From contig NC_089321.1 in NCBI RefSeq assembly GCF_036669915.1, positions 11,957,914 to 12,021,913 of the forward strand: a stretch of DNA of 64,000 nucleotides, given 5' to 3'. The position numbers and the translations under genes are program-made. Origin of the DNA: Pocillopora verrucosa. Lineage: Eukaryota; Cnidaria; Anthozoa; Scleractinia; Pocilloporidae. Shown here in pieces: positions 11,222 through 23,100 of this stretch (positions within the stretch are counted from its first letter, which is position 1; each line of letters starts with the position of its first letter). The notes below the pieces were generated by a model. The model saw nothing but the letters and a program-made list of their open reading frames with translations. It made no database searches and was not told the origin of the DNA.

Positions 11222-13145
11222 ATGCCAGCTCATTGGTATCTTACGCGCATTGAACACCTTCTAAGTGTGCTACGATGTCTGTGCAAAACTGAATGCCTGC
11301 TTTTTAGTATGTTGCAGACATTGGGCACCATCTAAGTGCGCTATGATGTCTGCGTGACCCTCGATACAACTTGTTGGTATGTTGCACACACTGGACACCA
11401 TCTAAGTGTGTTATGATGTCTGTATGAGACTTGATGCCAACTTGTGGGTATGTTGCAAATACTGGAAACCATCTAAGTGCGCTATGATCTCTGTGTGAGA
11501 CTTGATGCGAACTTGTGGGTATGTTGCAGATACTGGACACCATCCAAGTGCGTTATGATGTCTGTGTAAGACTTGATGCCAACTTGTGGGTATGTTGCAG
11601 ATACTGGACACCATCTAAGTGCGCTATGATGTCTGTGTGAGACCTGATGCAAGCTTGTTAGTATGTTGCAGACACTGGGTACCATCTAAGTGCGCCATCA
11701 TGTCTGTGTGACCCTCTATATCAACTTGTTGGTTTATTGCGCGCACTGGACACCAACTAAGTGCGCTATGATGTCTGTGTGAGACTTGATGCTAACTTGT
11801 TGGTATGTTGCAGACACTGGGCACCATCTAAGTGCGCTATTATGTCTGTGTGAGACTTGATGCCAGCCTGGGCATTTACTAAGTGCGCCATGATGCCCGT
11901 GTGAGATTGGATCTCAGCTTGTTTATATGTTTCAGACATTGGGCACCATCTAAGTGCGCCATGATGTCTGTGTGAGATTGGATCTTAGCTTGGGCACCAT
12001 CTAAGTTCGCTATGATGTCTGTGTGAGACTCGATATTAACTTGTTGGTATATTGCAGACACTAGACGCCATCTAATTGTGTTGTAATGTCTGTGTGACCC
12101 TCGATATCAACTTGTTGGTATGTTGTAGAGACTGGGCACCATCTAAGTGCGCTATGATGTCTGTGTGAGACTTAATGCCAACTTGTTGGTATGTTGCAAA
12201 CGGTGGGCACCATCTAAGTGCGCCATGATGTCTGTGTGGGACTCAATATCAACTTGTTGGTATGTTGCAGACATTGGGCACCTTCTAAGTTCGCTATGAT
12301 GTCTGTGTAAGACTCGATATCAACTTGTTGGTACGTTGTGGACACTGGGCACCATCTAAGTGCGCAAAGATGTCTCTGTGAGACTCGATGTCAACTTGTT
12401 GGTACGTTGTGAACACTGGGCACCATCTAAGTGCGCCAAGATGTCTGTGTGAGACTCGATATCAACTTGTTGGTACGTTGCAGACACTGGGCACCATCTA
12501 AGTGCGCTATGATGTTTGTGTGGGACTGGATATTAACCTGTTGGTACTTTGCAGACACTGGGCACCATCTAAGTGCACTATGATGTCTGTGTGAGACTTG
12601 ATGCCAGCTTGCTGGTATGTTGCAGACACTGGGCACCATCTAAGTACGCTATGATGTCTGTGTGAGACTCGATATCAACTTGTTGGTACGTTGTGGACAC
12701 TGGGCACCATCGTGCGCTATGATGTCTGTGTGAGACTTGATGCCAGCTTGTTGGTATGTTGCAGACACTGGGCACCATCTTAGTGCGCTATGATGTCTGT
12801 GTGAGACTCGATATCAACTTCTTGGTACGTTGTGGACACTGGGCACCATCTAAGTGCGCCAAGATGTCTGTGTGAGACTTGATGCCAACTTGTTGGTATG
12901 TTGCAGACATTGGGCACTTTCTAAATGCGCTATGATGTCTGTGTGAGACTCGATATCAACTAGTTGATTTGTTACAGACATTGGGCACCATCTTAGTGCG
13001 CTATGATGTCTGTGAGACTGTATCTCATCTTGTTGGCATGTAGCAGACATTGGGCACCTTCTAAGTGCGCTCGGATGTCTGTGAGACTATTTGCCAACTT
13101 AGTGGTATGTTTGAGACATTAGGCATCATCCAAGTGCTCCATGGG
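11222..13145. repeat. 71-bp minisatellite array, block 2 (about 27 units)
   Basis: Roughly 27 diverged copies of the same 71-bp unit as at 168-479. For example, successive CAGACACTGG motifs occur at 12481, 12552 and 12623. Because 71 is not a multiple of three, minus-strand frames cycle and give several short repetitive ORFs without meaning. The array ends directly at the stop codon of CYB561 copy 2. Some units have deletions, for example near 11870 and 11995. Confidence 0.95.
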
Positions 13146-16100
13146 TCAAGCAGAGGCTAAATTCTCATTTATCAACGACACTCGCTCTTCACCTGTATTT
13201 AGCTTCTTGAATGCTGGGTTTGTCACCACAAACATGACTGTGCCGGCTAGGAGGATGAGTGTGACACTCAACGAATTACCCAATATTCCTACAGGTGGTA
13301 GTTTTGAGTAGCTGCAAAAGTTAGGAGTTTAAATATTATCACTTTAATATATTACAATGTCCTGAATACTACGCGTTCCGCGATGGCCATTTTTCAATGA
13401 TTTTTACTTTGCCAAAAAAAAAAAATGTTTTGAAAAGATTCGCGCGATTTTATCAAAGTTAGTAAGTGAAGGATTGGTCAAAAGAAAATTAACCATTAGA
13501 GGACTGTATTCCTTCGGTATCAACAAAAAAAATCTGTACTTGAATCATTAAAACTACTAAAATTGTCAGTTTACAAGTACTCACTTGGGGTTGAAAGAAA
13601 GCTTTTCATTCACTCCCAATAGGCAACTGCCGATGGCCATCATAAAAATAAACACCCCAAAGAACACATGTACTTTCAGGTAAGCTGCACGAAGACCATC
13701 AGGCAGCTTGGGGAAAAGAAAGCTCACAAAACCAAATAGAATCTGAGGAGAAAAAGATGACTACAATAAAGAAAATAAAATGGTATGCTCTATGAATCTA
13801 ACAATTACAGAACTACGTTCTCCTATCTCGTTAAACAGAAGTCATCGAGAGTTCGGTCGTCAAGTAGTCATATTTCAGAAAATAACCGGTTTTAGCTAAA
13901 AAAAAAAAACATGTACAGCCATTTAAGGGATAAAAATATATCCGCATGCAACAGTTGACTATATGTCCAGGATGGCTTTTGAGAAAGACGACTTTAGAAG
14001 GTTTTCAGTAATCTGGGAGTTATTTCGTGTTACAGGAAACTGGGTCACGGCGTCCATTGCATTAAGGATGAAAATGGGCCTTTAAGCCAAGGTATCCTGT
14101 CGATTTACTATTCTGTTTTGAGCTTTATCCAGTAATCCAGTAATTTATCCAATTCCAGTAAGACAACTTGGCCCTAACTAAGCCCGCCACCTGGCCATAT
14201 GAACGTTTGCACATGCACAGACGTTTAACCACTGTTTTGCCTCGATGAGGAGAAAGAAAATGGCTTTGGATAACTGACCTGACAACCGAAGAGGATGACG
14301 GTAGACAATCCACACCAGCTATGTACGCTGTAAAGATTAGGATAATTCATATGGTTGTGGAAGTCAAACACAGCCTTAACACCCCAGACTGCGATTCCAA
14401 ACGCCACTAGCTGAAGACCAAAATGAACCAGCTTTACATAGAATATGTTTTGGTGACGTGAGACTCTGAATATAATCATGGCTGGAACAAAAGGATACAA
14501 AATCTAATGAGCTCCTTTAGATTGTCGTGGTAGCGAGATGAACTTCTCATAATGGCAAATGTTCTTTTTAATCAAAGGTTTTTCATAAACCTAGAATAAG
14601 TTGGAAGATTCTCGGCACGCATTACTTATTTTGAATTCTTTCTATACCTTTTATTTACCTCCCCCTCTCCCCCCATTTCAAAAAAGGTTTTTGTCCTGAG
14701 AGGCCCACAGATTACCGAGAGCGAAGCTCAAGGAAAATGATGTCCAGGGACAAAGATATGAGTACGTACAGCCTCAAGCCAAACAGAGGTTATTATCTCA
14801 ACCATCGGAAAATTTTTTTGCAGTGATCGGAACAAAACGTTTACAAACGTCTAGGTCCCGTCTAGGGAAAGCTCTCCCAACTTGAGTCAACTTTTCAAGG
14901 ATATGCCCTTAGTGATATGCCCTTATCACTAAGGGCATTCATATCACAAATACTCCCCTGTTGCATATTCGAAAAAGTAACGCGTTTTTATTAACCGCAA
15001 AGAATATGAAATGTCTGATGGTTTACAAATATTAAACGTAATGAGCTATGGTTATTTACGTCTTCCACCATAAAATCATCGGTTGAAAGAGGTCGTATAG
15101 TCACGAAGTCTCATTCCCGGTCGTTTTTAGGGGTGTCACGCAGTGATCTCTCAGTATTGCGTGACATCAAAAAGCACGAGTTCCTCAATAAACCGACCTC
15201 TTTAGTTTGTATAAAGGGGTAAGTTTCTAAAGAAACTGTGGCGCTGCGTTGGTGGCAGAGTATAGCAGGTAATTAAGTGTTAACAACTGAGTTGAAAACG
15301 TAAATTAGCCACCGTAAAGGGTAAAAAAGCTGGCGTTTCGAGCGTTAGCCCGATCTGCCGAAGGGCTAACGCTCGAAACGTCAGCTTTTTTACCCTTTAC
15401 GGTGGCTAATTTACATTTTCAAATCAGTTGTTAACACTTAATTACCTCTTTAGTTTGTATGTTTTGTTTAGCCATTTCAGGTCTCAAGGGAATTCCCTGC
15501 TTTATGTTACTGTAAATTAGACGTACATAAGCAAGTATATAAGAGGAAATTTGAAAGGAAAGTTCTCTAGAATATTATCACATAACCTGAAAATACAGGC
15601 TAAAGAGGCTTTGAGCGGCGCGAACGAGTTACCGATGCACTACAGTAGATTGGACAGCAGTCAAGAAAGTAGAGCTACTTCCCGCTTTTCAAACTGTCTG
15701 CGAACATCCATAAGTCGATAAACACTAAACAAGGACATGTTTTTTTGCAGAACGCACTATCTCCCGTCTTAATATGCGCTCTCGTCGATTACCTTGTTAA
15801 TTACAACATGCATGGTAACCTCTGCACCGGGGGTATTTAAAATTAGCGAATATAATCATGCAATAATCTAAAATTAAAACCGGCTTTCGAGTACAACTTT
15901 TTGCATCATTTTAGTGGTTCTTTTCTCAACAGTCAAGCCAAAGCCAGAGGCTTAACTGGCTCATGGCAAGCAGAGGAAAAAGATTTACATAGGAGGAAAG
16001 TAAGACTTTGAAGTAAATCGCAAGAGCAAAACAAAGCACGAAAACTTACATAATGTAGTCCACTGACATGAGACAAAGCGGCAGTAATGCTTCAGTTAAG

Positions 16101-16336
16101 CTTCAAAGAAACTTACCTTCGCTATAGAGAAATACCATGCTAATCACCATGCAAAGAGGATGGTAGTTAAACTCGTGAGCTGTCCCATCCCAAGCGAATC
16201 CTCCGAGGTATTTCACTGTCCATGTACCGGTCAGTGCTATCGCCAACATCCCTAAAATTATAACTGCACCAACCGATAGGGAGAACACAATTAAAGAACG
16301 CATCGAAGATGTGCGATGTTGATCATCTGGAGCCAT
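13146..16336 (-). CDS. CYB561: Cytochrome b561, tandem copy 2 (intact)
   Basis: CYB561-family ascorbate-dependent transmembrane electron carrier. Exons on the minus strand: 16117-16336, 14279-14481, 13585-13742 and 13146-13311, total 747 nt, 248 aa. The start is the ATG at 16334-16336 (MAPDDQHR), which aligns with the start of copy 3. All four heme-ligand histidines are present (NYHPLCM, LVHFGLQ, YSVHSW, KVHVFF). Six hydrophobic segments are visible in the usual family arrangement, and the length is close to the roughly 250 aa typical of animal CYB561. It is the paralogue of copy 1, with alignable introns. The 71-bp minisatellite abuts the stop codon, so the 3' UTR probably runs into repeat DNA. 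Differences from copy 1 include exon 3 beginning ILFGF rather than ILAGF and several changes in exon 4. No disabling mutation was seen. Confidence 0.92.
15213..15444. mobile_element. Palindromic short element with 16-bp target duplication
   Basis: A 232-bp insertion in intron 1 of CYB561 copy 2, flanked by identical 16-bp direct repeats (CCTCTTTAGTTTGTAT at 15197-15212 and 15445-15460). Block 1 has one such site near 3386. Much of it is one large inverted repeat whose arms contain a GGGCTAACGCTCGAAACGTC core, like a hammerhead-ribozyme half. A relative lies at 54441-54650. Confidence 0.75.
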
Positions 16337-16491
16337 ACTACAATGTTGGTCACTTCGCCGCTTAAAGCTTAGGTTAAGGCACGTTTGTTAGAGTCACTTT
16401 GGAAAACTCGGTAATTTTATCCGTATTCGAGTGTTGTCGATTATTTTCAGTTCACATTCAGCGGAAGTAGGAAAAAGCATGTGACAAAACG

Positions 16492-16537
16492 AATAGCCCC
16501 CTGTAGGGAGGGGTAAGGTAGGTGCTGCCTCCTCATT
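16492..16537 (-). promoter_or_regulatory. Conserved upstream element of CYB561 copy 2
   Basis: Same block as upstream of copy 1, 156 bp before the start codon, with an inverted GCCCCCTGTAGGGAGGGG core. Confidence 0.5.
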
Positions 16538-18236
16538 TAATAAATATGAAGTCACCCTCAGACGTTTTCTTGGACTGTATATGTAAGGGCATAGCAGATG
16601 AACTAATACCGAGCGTAATGACCCTAAATCAGCCCAAGAAATTCACACGATGTAAATGAACAACCACTTGAGCGGGGTAAATTTGTCCTTATTCAGAGCT
16701 GATCCAGACCTATTTAATGATGTTGAGAGCACGACCGTTCATTCCCATGCAAATCTTTTTGTTTCACGCGTTGCGCAACGTGGAAATATTTGCCTATTCA
16801 AGGTGGCTCGCCGCGTGAGCTGTCTACCGTGGAGATGTTGATCACTTTGGTGTAGATTATATAATGATAAGTTAGCAAAAGAGAGCCAATAATCGCACAT
16901 ACTGTTAAAGGGTGTCAGTGAGTGATAGATTTTATGGCAAAAAGGTTAATATCGTTCCATTGTTGTCACCTGTAATTTTTTTTACGATTAATTTTTACGA
17001 CTGTTACTTAAAATTTGTCAAATCTTATGCTAAACGGCAATCGGTTAACCCCATTGAGACCTTCCTGTGGGCATGATGACGGTAAGTTTTCTCGTCCAAT
17101 ATCTGTGACCGAGAAGTATGTCTGGCTTTTATGTTAAAAATTCTTCCAAGACAGCGCAATGTCGGTCAGTTCTCGTTTTATATTATTTTGGAGGACAAGG
17201 GCATGGGTGGATTCCGGTAACTTATTGGGCCTGTGAAGTTGTTCTGTTTTCATTCAAGATGGGGGTTTCAAAAGTTTTGAATTTCCCACAATAAAACCAT
17301 ATCAGGTGACGAAACAAAATGGACTGGTTGGGGTGCCAGAAACTACTTCTCTATTCTGCATATGCTGATTTTAAAATATGGTGGAGCAGGTATAGTGGAA
17401 ACCACCAATTTAGTTCCTTCGCAGCCGGAAGCGTTGCGTGACGGATTTATGTGAAGGAGTGTGACACTTGCAACGCTGGATCAAATTTCACGTTGTAACA
17501 GATGACAAGGAAGGTTTTCACGCATAACAATTGAGGTTAGTCATCTTAATCAGTGCTCTAGCACAGAGTTTTATAGCCTTTTGATAACGTAAACTGCCGC
17601 TGAAGCCCTAGGCTTATACAATTTCGTAAGGATTTTTAAGAGGGCTTGTAAACGGAAAGACTTGTATTCGAAGGAGCTTACATCCGGAATAGAAAGTGCT
17701 ACGAAACGAGTTACAGCAGTGCTGATAAAAAACTGGTTTTTAATTAAGCTTCAAAACATCACAATGAATCGAATTAATTTCAATACTCTTGGAACAGAAT
17801 CAAAATTAACAACACGAACAAAACGGGAACAGCACAAAACGCAAGATCGGACTTTTTCCCTCGAAGTTCATTTTTGCTCTCCTGTTACCAATATTTAAAT
17901 GTGTTATGTATAATTCTCTGCAGTGATGCGTCCTGCTTTATTGTAAAAACCAGGAAAAGCTAGATAAGGGCTTATAAGAGGGTGTGTCTTATAAGTGGCA
18001 GTTTATGGTACCTGGGGTAAATAATTTTGACAGGAGCACAATAAAATTCACCTAGGAGTGACAAACAGTTCAAAATTGATTCAAGACACTCAACATCAAA
18101 TCCTTTTTAGACATCAAATGTCATCTTTATTCTATTCTAAGATACTGAATCAGATCTTTTCAGACAACATGAAAATAATTGACTAATGATAATAATATTA
18201 CAATAATTATTAATATTATATTCCAAGGCCTACCTT

Positions 18237-18443
18237 TAACCCTTTACATCTGAACATCAGTATGCATATTCTCCATACTGAACTCTAGACATTTCCTCAC
18301 TCACTGACAAGGAGAATTTGTCTAAAAATCAAGAGCTTTAAAACTTGGCAATCATTTCCCAGATTCTCATGACCTTAATGTTTGACTCAGGTATGCTAAT
18401 GTAAGGAGAAATTAGAAGCTAGTCACTTGAGAGTAAAAGAGTA
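18237..18443. repeat. Short TTAA/CCC repeat
   Basis: Starts TAACCCTTTACATCTGAACA and ends near GAGTAAAAGAGTAAA; same family as 8481-8686. Confidence 0.65.
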
Positions 18444-19553
18444 AATATATAAACAACTCAAATGCCTAAAACAGGCTGTGGCAAGCATAATAATTCAATC
18501 TTAGTGTCCAGAAAATTGCATATAATTTATTTGAGGAGGTAATGGAAGTATGTTCTCATTTATTTTTGATGCAAAAACAATCATAACTATTCATCCTCAT
18601 TTCCTTTTTTTAGGAATGGAGCCCTCTGAGCTTAAATGATTTCCCAAGCCCTTTCAAAGGGCACATATAACCTTGTGCTAACAATTATGGGAACATTTAT
18701 AGAAACTACATTTAAATTTTCACTTGTAAGCCTTGAAATTGCTGAGAGACAATTACACCACAACTTTGTAATGGAATGTATGTGTTAGAGGCATCAATAA
18801 ATAGATAAATAAAGTAACAATTGGCCAAGCCTCTTGTCCAGGGGATGGCACTCATTTTAACCATTTCAGTAAACAAAACAATTTTCGTATATTAGCATGA
18901 AAAATATTACTTAAAATGCCATTCACATAATGATAACTCATGGAGTTAAACCCATTACTATCAGCACTAGCAGACCATCACAAAGTACAAAATAAACAAT
19001 GAATTCAATGAGATGGTTTTTCATTTCCTGGTTAGTCATTTATGGGCAACTAATAAATTGTATTCTCAATTTTTTATGACTGGAAATTTAATATACACCT
19101 AAAATTTATCCACCATAGGTCCTGACTGTTTAGACAATAAACATCACTATCCACTGGGTACATAGCTGTTACCATGGCGATGGAGCATGATAAAATTGAC
19201 AGTGCTTTATTTTTGTCAATTTCAGGGATTGCTCTTAATCTGTAAAAAAAAAAAAATCCTACCCCCCCCAAAAAAAAATCCTTTCAAATACAATGGTGGA
19301 TACTTCTATTAGTCTTGATGTGTCAATTTGAATGTTGCTCATTCAAACTTACTAACAATGCACTTCTCCAGTTGACGAAACAGGAAGCTCCTCACTAAAT
19401 AACTCAACAAGTCACAAAATTTGAAAAAGTTACAATTTTGCTTCTTTAATTTTGTTGAGCTGCTTGAACAGACAACTGTAACAATTATTACAATGCAAAC
19501 TGCAAAATCTGTTTTCAGAACACCACTCCATTCAAGGCATGTTATCTGGTCTC

Positions 19554-19766
19554 TTAACCCTTTAACTCCCAAGATCTGATTGTTAATTCTCCCCTCCAGC
19601 TGCTACACATTTCCTTGTAAATTGGTTATGAGAATTTGGTGTAAGATCAATACAACAAATTCTACCTAATAAGTTTGAACATTCTCATAATGCGTTTGCT
19701 GAAAAATGTACAGATATTTTAGGGAGAAGTTGCATGTTAATCACTTTTGTGAGTTAAAGGATTAAG
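19554..19766. repeat. Short TTAA/CCC repeat
   Basis: TTAACCCTTTAACTCCCAAG start and GAGTTAAAGGATTAA end give terminal inverted repeats with flanking TTAA. Confidence 0.75.
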
Positions 19767-20161
19767 TAAAGTTTATTTTTCTTTTGCTGCTCAAACAATC
19801 CTTCAAATAACCATTATTTTTAAAATCAATATTTTCAATGCAGTGGAGTCTGGATATCTCAAGCCCTTAATATCTTAACCTTTTTCTCATCACACACACA
19901 AGGACACATTTCAGGGGTGGATTCAACTATTCCATGATCTGATCATGATTTAGTAATTCTCCCTTCGGGCCAATATGAATCTCTTTTTAAACGAAGTTAG
20001 AGAATTTGGTTTTGTATCAAGCAAACAGCCTCCAGCTCATATATTTATTCACTCTCAATTACCTTTTTGTTGGATAATGTGTTGAAAGTGTGATCATATA
20101 TTCTCTATACTGGTGATTCAAGATAACAAGACTCCACTGTAAAATAATGAATATTGTTAAA

Positions 20162-23100
20162 TTATTTGTCATTCATCAAGGACACACGTTCTTCATCTGT
20201 GTCAACCCTCTTGAATGCAGAGTTTGTCACCACAAACATGACTGTGCCAGCTAAAATGATAAGTGTGATGCCCAGCACATTGCCTAGTTGCCCCGCAGCA
20301 GGTAGTGTGGAATATCTGCAAAAATTAACTTACTGTCAGCTCAATTTGGCAATGAAAGGAAGATGAAAGGTGTAGTCAGAAGAAAAGTAAACAGTGGAAG
20401 AACAAAAAACAAGCACATTCCACTGGCAGATCAATACTACCAATTCCATTTGTTATTCAAATTAAGAGCCTAAGAATTTGCTAATTGCTTGGCTACTGTT
20501 TGCTAATTGCTTGGCTACTGTTTGCTAATTGCTTGGCTACTGTTAAAGTACATAAGATAGCCTAGCTGCATAACCAGTATCAAAACTGATTTTATTACCA
20601 AGCCATATAACCTCTTGGATTTAACCCTTTCATTCGCAAGAACCCCCATTCAATAATTCTCCTTACTCTCTACAATATTAACTATAACGAAATTAGTTTG
20701 GAGAATTCGGGAATTTGATAAACTAGTAATCCCTCAAGTGACATTTTTCTTTACGCTCATCACTTGGTCACTTTTGGAGTCAATAGGTTAACCCTAAGAG
20801 TGACTAGCATCTAATTTCTCCTTACAACATGATACCCCCAAATCATAAATTAACACTGTGCCCACATGTATACTGTATGTACTGTGTCTATTTGGAGAGA
20901 ATATACCCTTCCCCTACCTACAGTTACTGTATCACATGTAGCTCTTGACAAGTTCTACAGCATATATACTGTGTGTATTCTATTTTGAATGTTGCGAGAA
21001 CTATGAACTACTGGTTTGTCTTTCTGCACTCTCAACACAGAATGAAGTCAGAGGATTTGAGGATGGAATGCAAAAAAAAAAAAAGAACAATGTGAAAAAA
21101 GTAAAATATTGAGAGGGAATCTTTGAAAGGAACTGAGCTAAAGGCTCATGTATTATCAACCTCAATAGCACCTACTTGCCAGCTACTCTAAAAAACCCTT
21201 AAACTAATAGGAATTCATTGAAAAAGCTAGGCCAAATAATACAGGAGGCTCATGCCTTCATGGAAAGGTTCATACAAAGATTTATTGTAACTAACGATTA
21301 CAATTGTTTAAAAAACAATTTTTATGATGTTAGTTTGGAGAATTTGGTATCAGATCAACTAATGATTCCCTGATTGAATTTTTTTCCTTATTCGATCTCA
21401 TCACTTTTCTGCTTGATATTGTAATGATGTTGTAAGGAGAAATTCTGTCTTGGTCTCTCAAGGGAGTTTAAGGGTTGAATGACCAGTCCATGACTCACTT
21501 ACTTTGTGCTCAACTGGAAGAAAAGCTTCTCGTTGATTCCAATGAGCGCTGTGCCGATGACCATCATAAAAATAAACATACCAAAGAACACATGTACTTT
21601 AAGGTATGCTGCACGAAGACCGTCTGGCAGCTTGGGGAAAAGAAAGCTCACAAAACCAAAAAGAAGCTGGAGAGAAAGGCAAAGAAGGTATGACCAGTTC
21701 AGTTGAGCTGAAGTAATTAAGACAAATAGGACAAATTGCTTAGCCAGTCATAATTCTGTTAAGCAGTCTATCAGTAGAATTTGTGGTTTCAATGAGTTTC
21801 ATTTAAGGGGCCAGGCACAGTACAAATTGACCAGCTGTTAAGACAACTTTGTGGAACTGCTGTCTAAATCTCAACCAAAGAATTACAAGACATTTTCCTC
21901 ACATATTTTCTAAAAAATAAAATACATCAATTTCAACTAGCAAAATATGTAGATCTAATACATAACTAATTATGCACTGGGGTACTGCATCAAATCTTGT
22001 TTCCGTGTTCTAAAAAGTGATAACTTTTGGGCCACTGAAGTATAGTTTGTGCTCCTTAACGCAGGGAAAAAGGCAAATTTCAATCTTAGAGCATTAGGTA
22101 AATTATGGGTGGGGCCAAATTCTAATGCTGCCCCTGCTGCAAAGCTTGATGAAATGTTTGGGAGCCCACTTTGTGATCAGCCCCTGTGAGTTTATGCTAC
22201 ATAACATATGAAAAGGTTAGCTACTTGTTAAAAAAATAGATTATTATTCACTAAAAATTATAAATTTGTTCTTATCACTTATCTCAGCCTTGGTAGGAGT
22301 CAATGACAGGCACAATGATTTGTGGGCATTAATTTCCCATCAAACGTGGATTCACTTGAAAATCATGCTGCTATATTCCTATGTGCTTAATCACCTGATT
22401 AGATACATCACTGAAAACAGAACTAATTTGATTAATTCTATCCTGCACCACTTCCTGAACTTACATCTCTCAATCTACTTTCGTGGTAGCAAAATAACAA
22501 CTTGATTGAGAAACAATTTAAATTGTAATAAAAGTTTGAGTGTAGAAATGCTTCACAACATGCACATCACTCACTGACCTGACAAGAGAAGAGAATTATG
22601 GTTGACAATCCACACCAGCTATGGAGGCTGTAGAGATTAGGAATTCCGTTATGGTTATGGAAGTCGAACACGGCCTTTAGACCCAGGACTGCAATTACAA
22701 AGGCTACTAGCTGAAGACCAAAGTGAACCAGCTTGATGAAGAATTTGTTTTCATGGCGAAACACTCGATACACAATCATAGCTGCAAAAAGGGAATGTGA
22801 TAGCATACTGTAATATGAGCTTGCCAAACCCATCTCTGAAAAATTTGATGTAGTTTAAGTAGCTATGATGATTTTTGCAGCTCAGTTTTTATGTTTGACA
22901 ATCACAAGACTTATTCATTAACTCCATTCTCAATCATCCTTGTTTCCCTCAACACAGCGGCTAAATGAGTGTGCATGCTAACAGCTACTTGAGCCAATTG
23001 AGTATTCAGAGTTGCCATTATTATTCCTCTGGAAACAAAATTGATGTGTGCTGTTTTTCACTGAGACAACAAACTTTTTTTCCAGGGGGTTTGCCCACTG

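Larger units (their letters stand above)
17011..20161. other. Intergenic, repeats only
   Basis: Between CYB561 copies 2 and 3. Two short TTAA/CCC repeats are listed separately. No other coding sequence is supported. Confidence 0.5.

Noticed and set aside
11304..13050. Series of repetitive minus-strand ORFs of 60-79 aa starting MVPSVCNIPTSWHQ-like
   Set aside because: They are translations of the 71-bp minisatellite in rotating frames; no start context, splice sites or independent conservation.
21475..21706. Plus-strand ORFs over CYB561 exon 3
   Set aside because: Shadows of the minus-strand exon; the minus frame encodes the conserved membrane segment and heme histidine.
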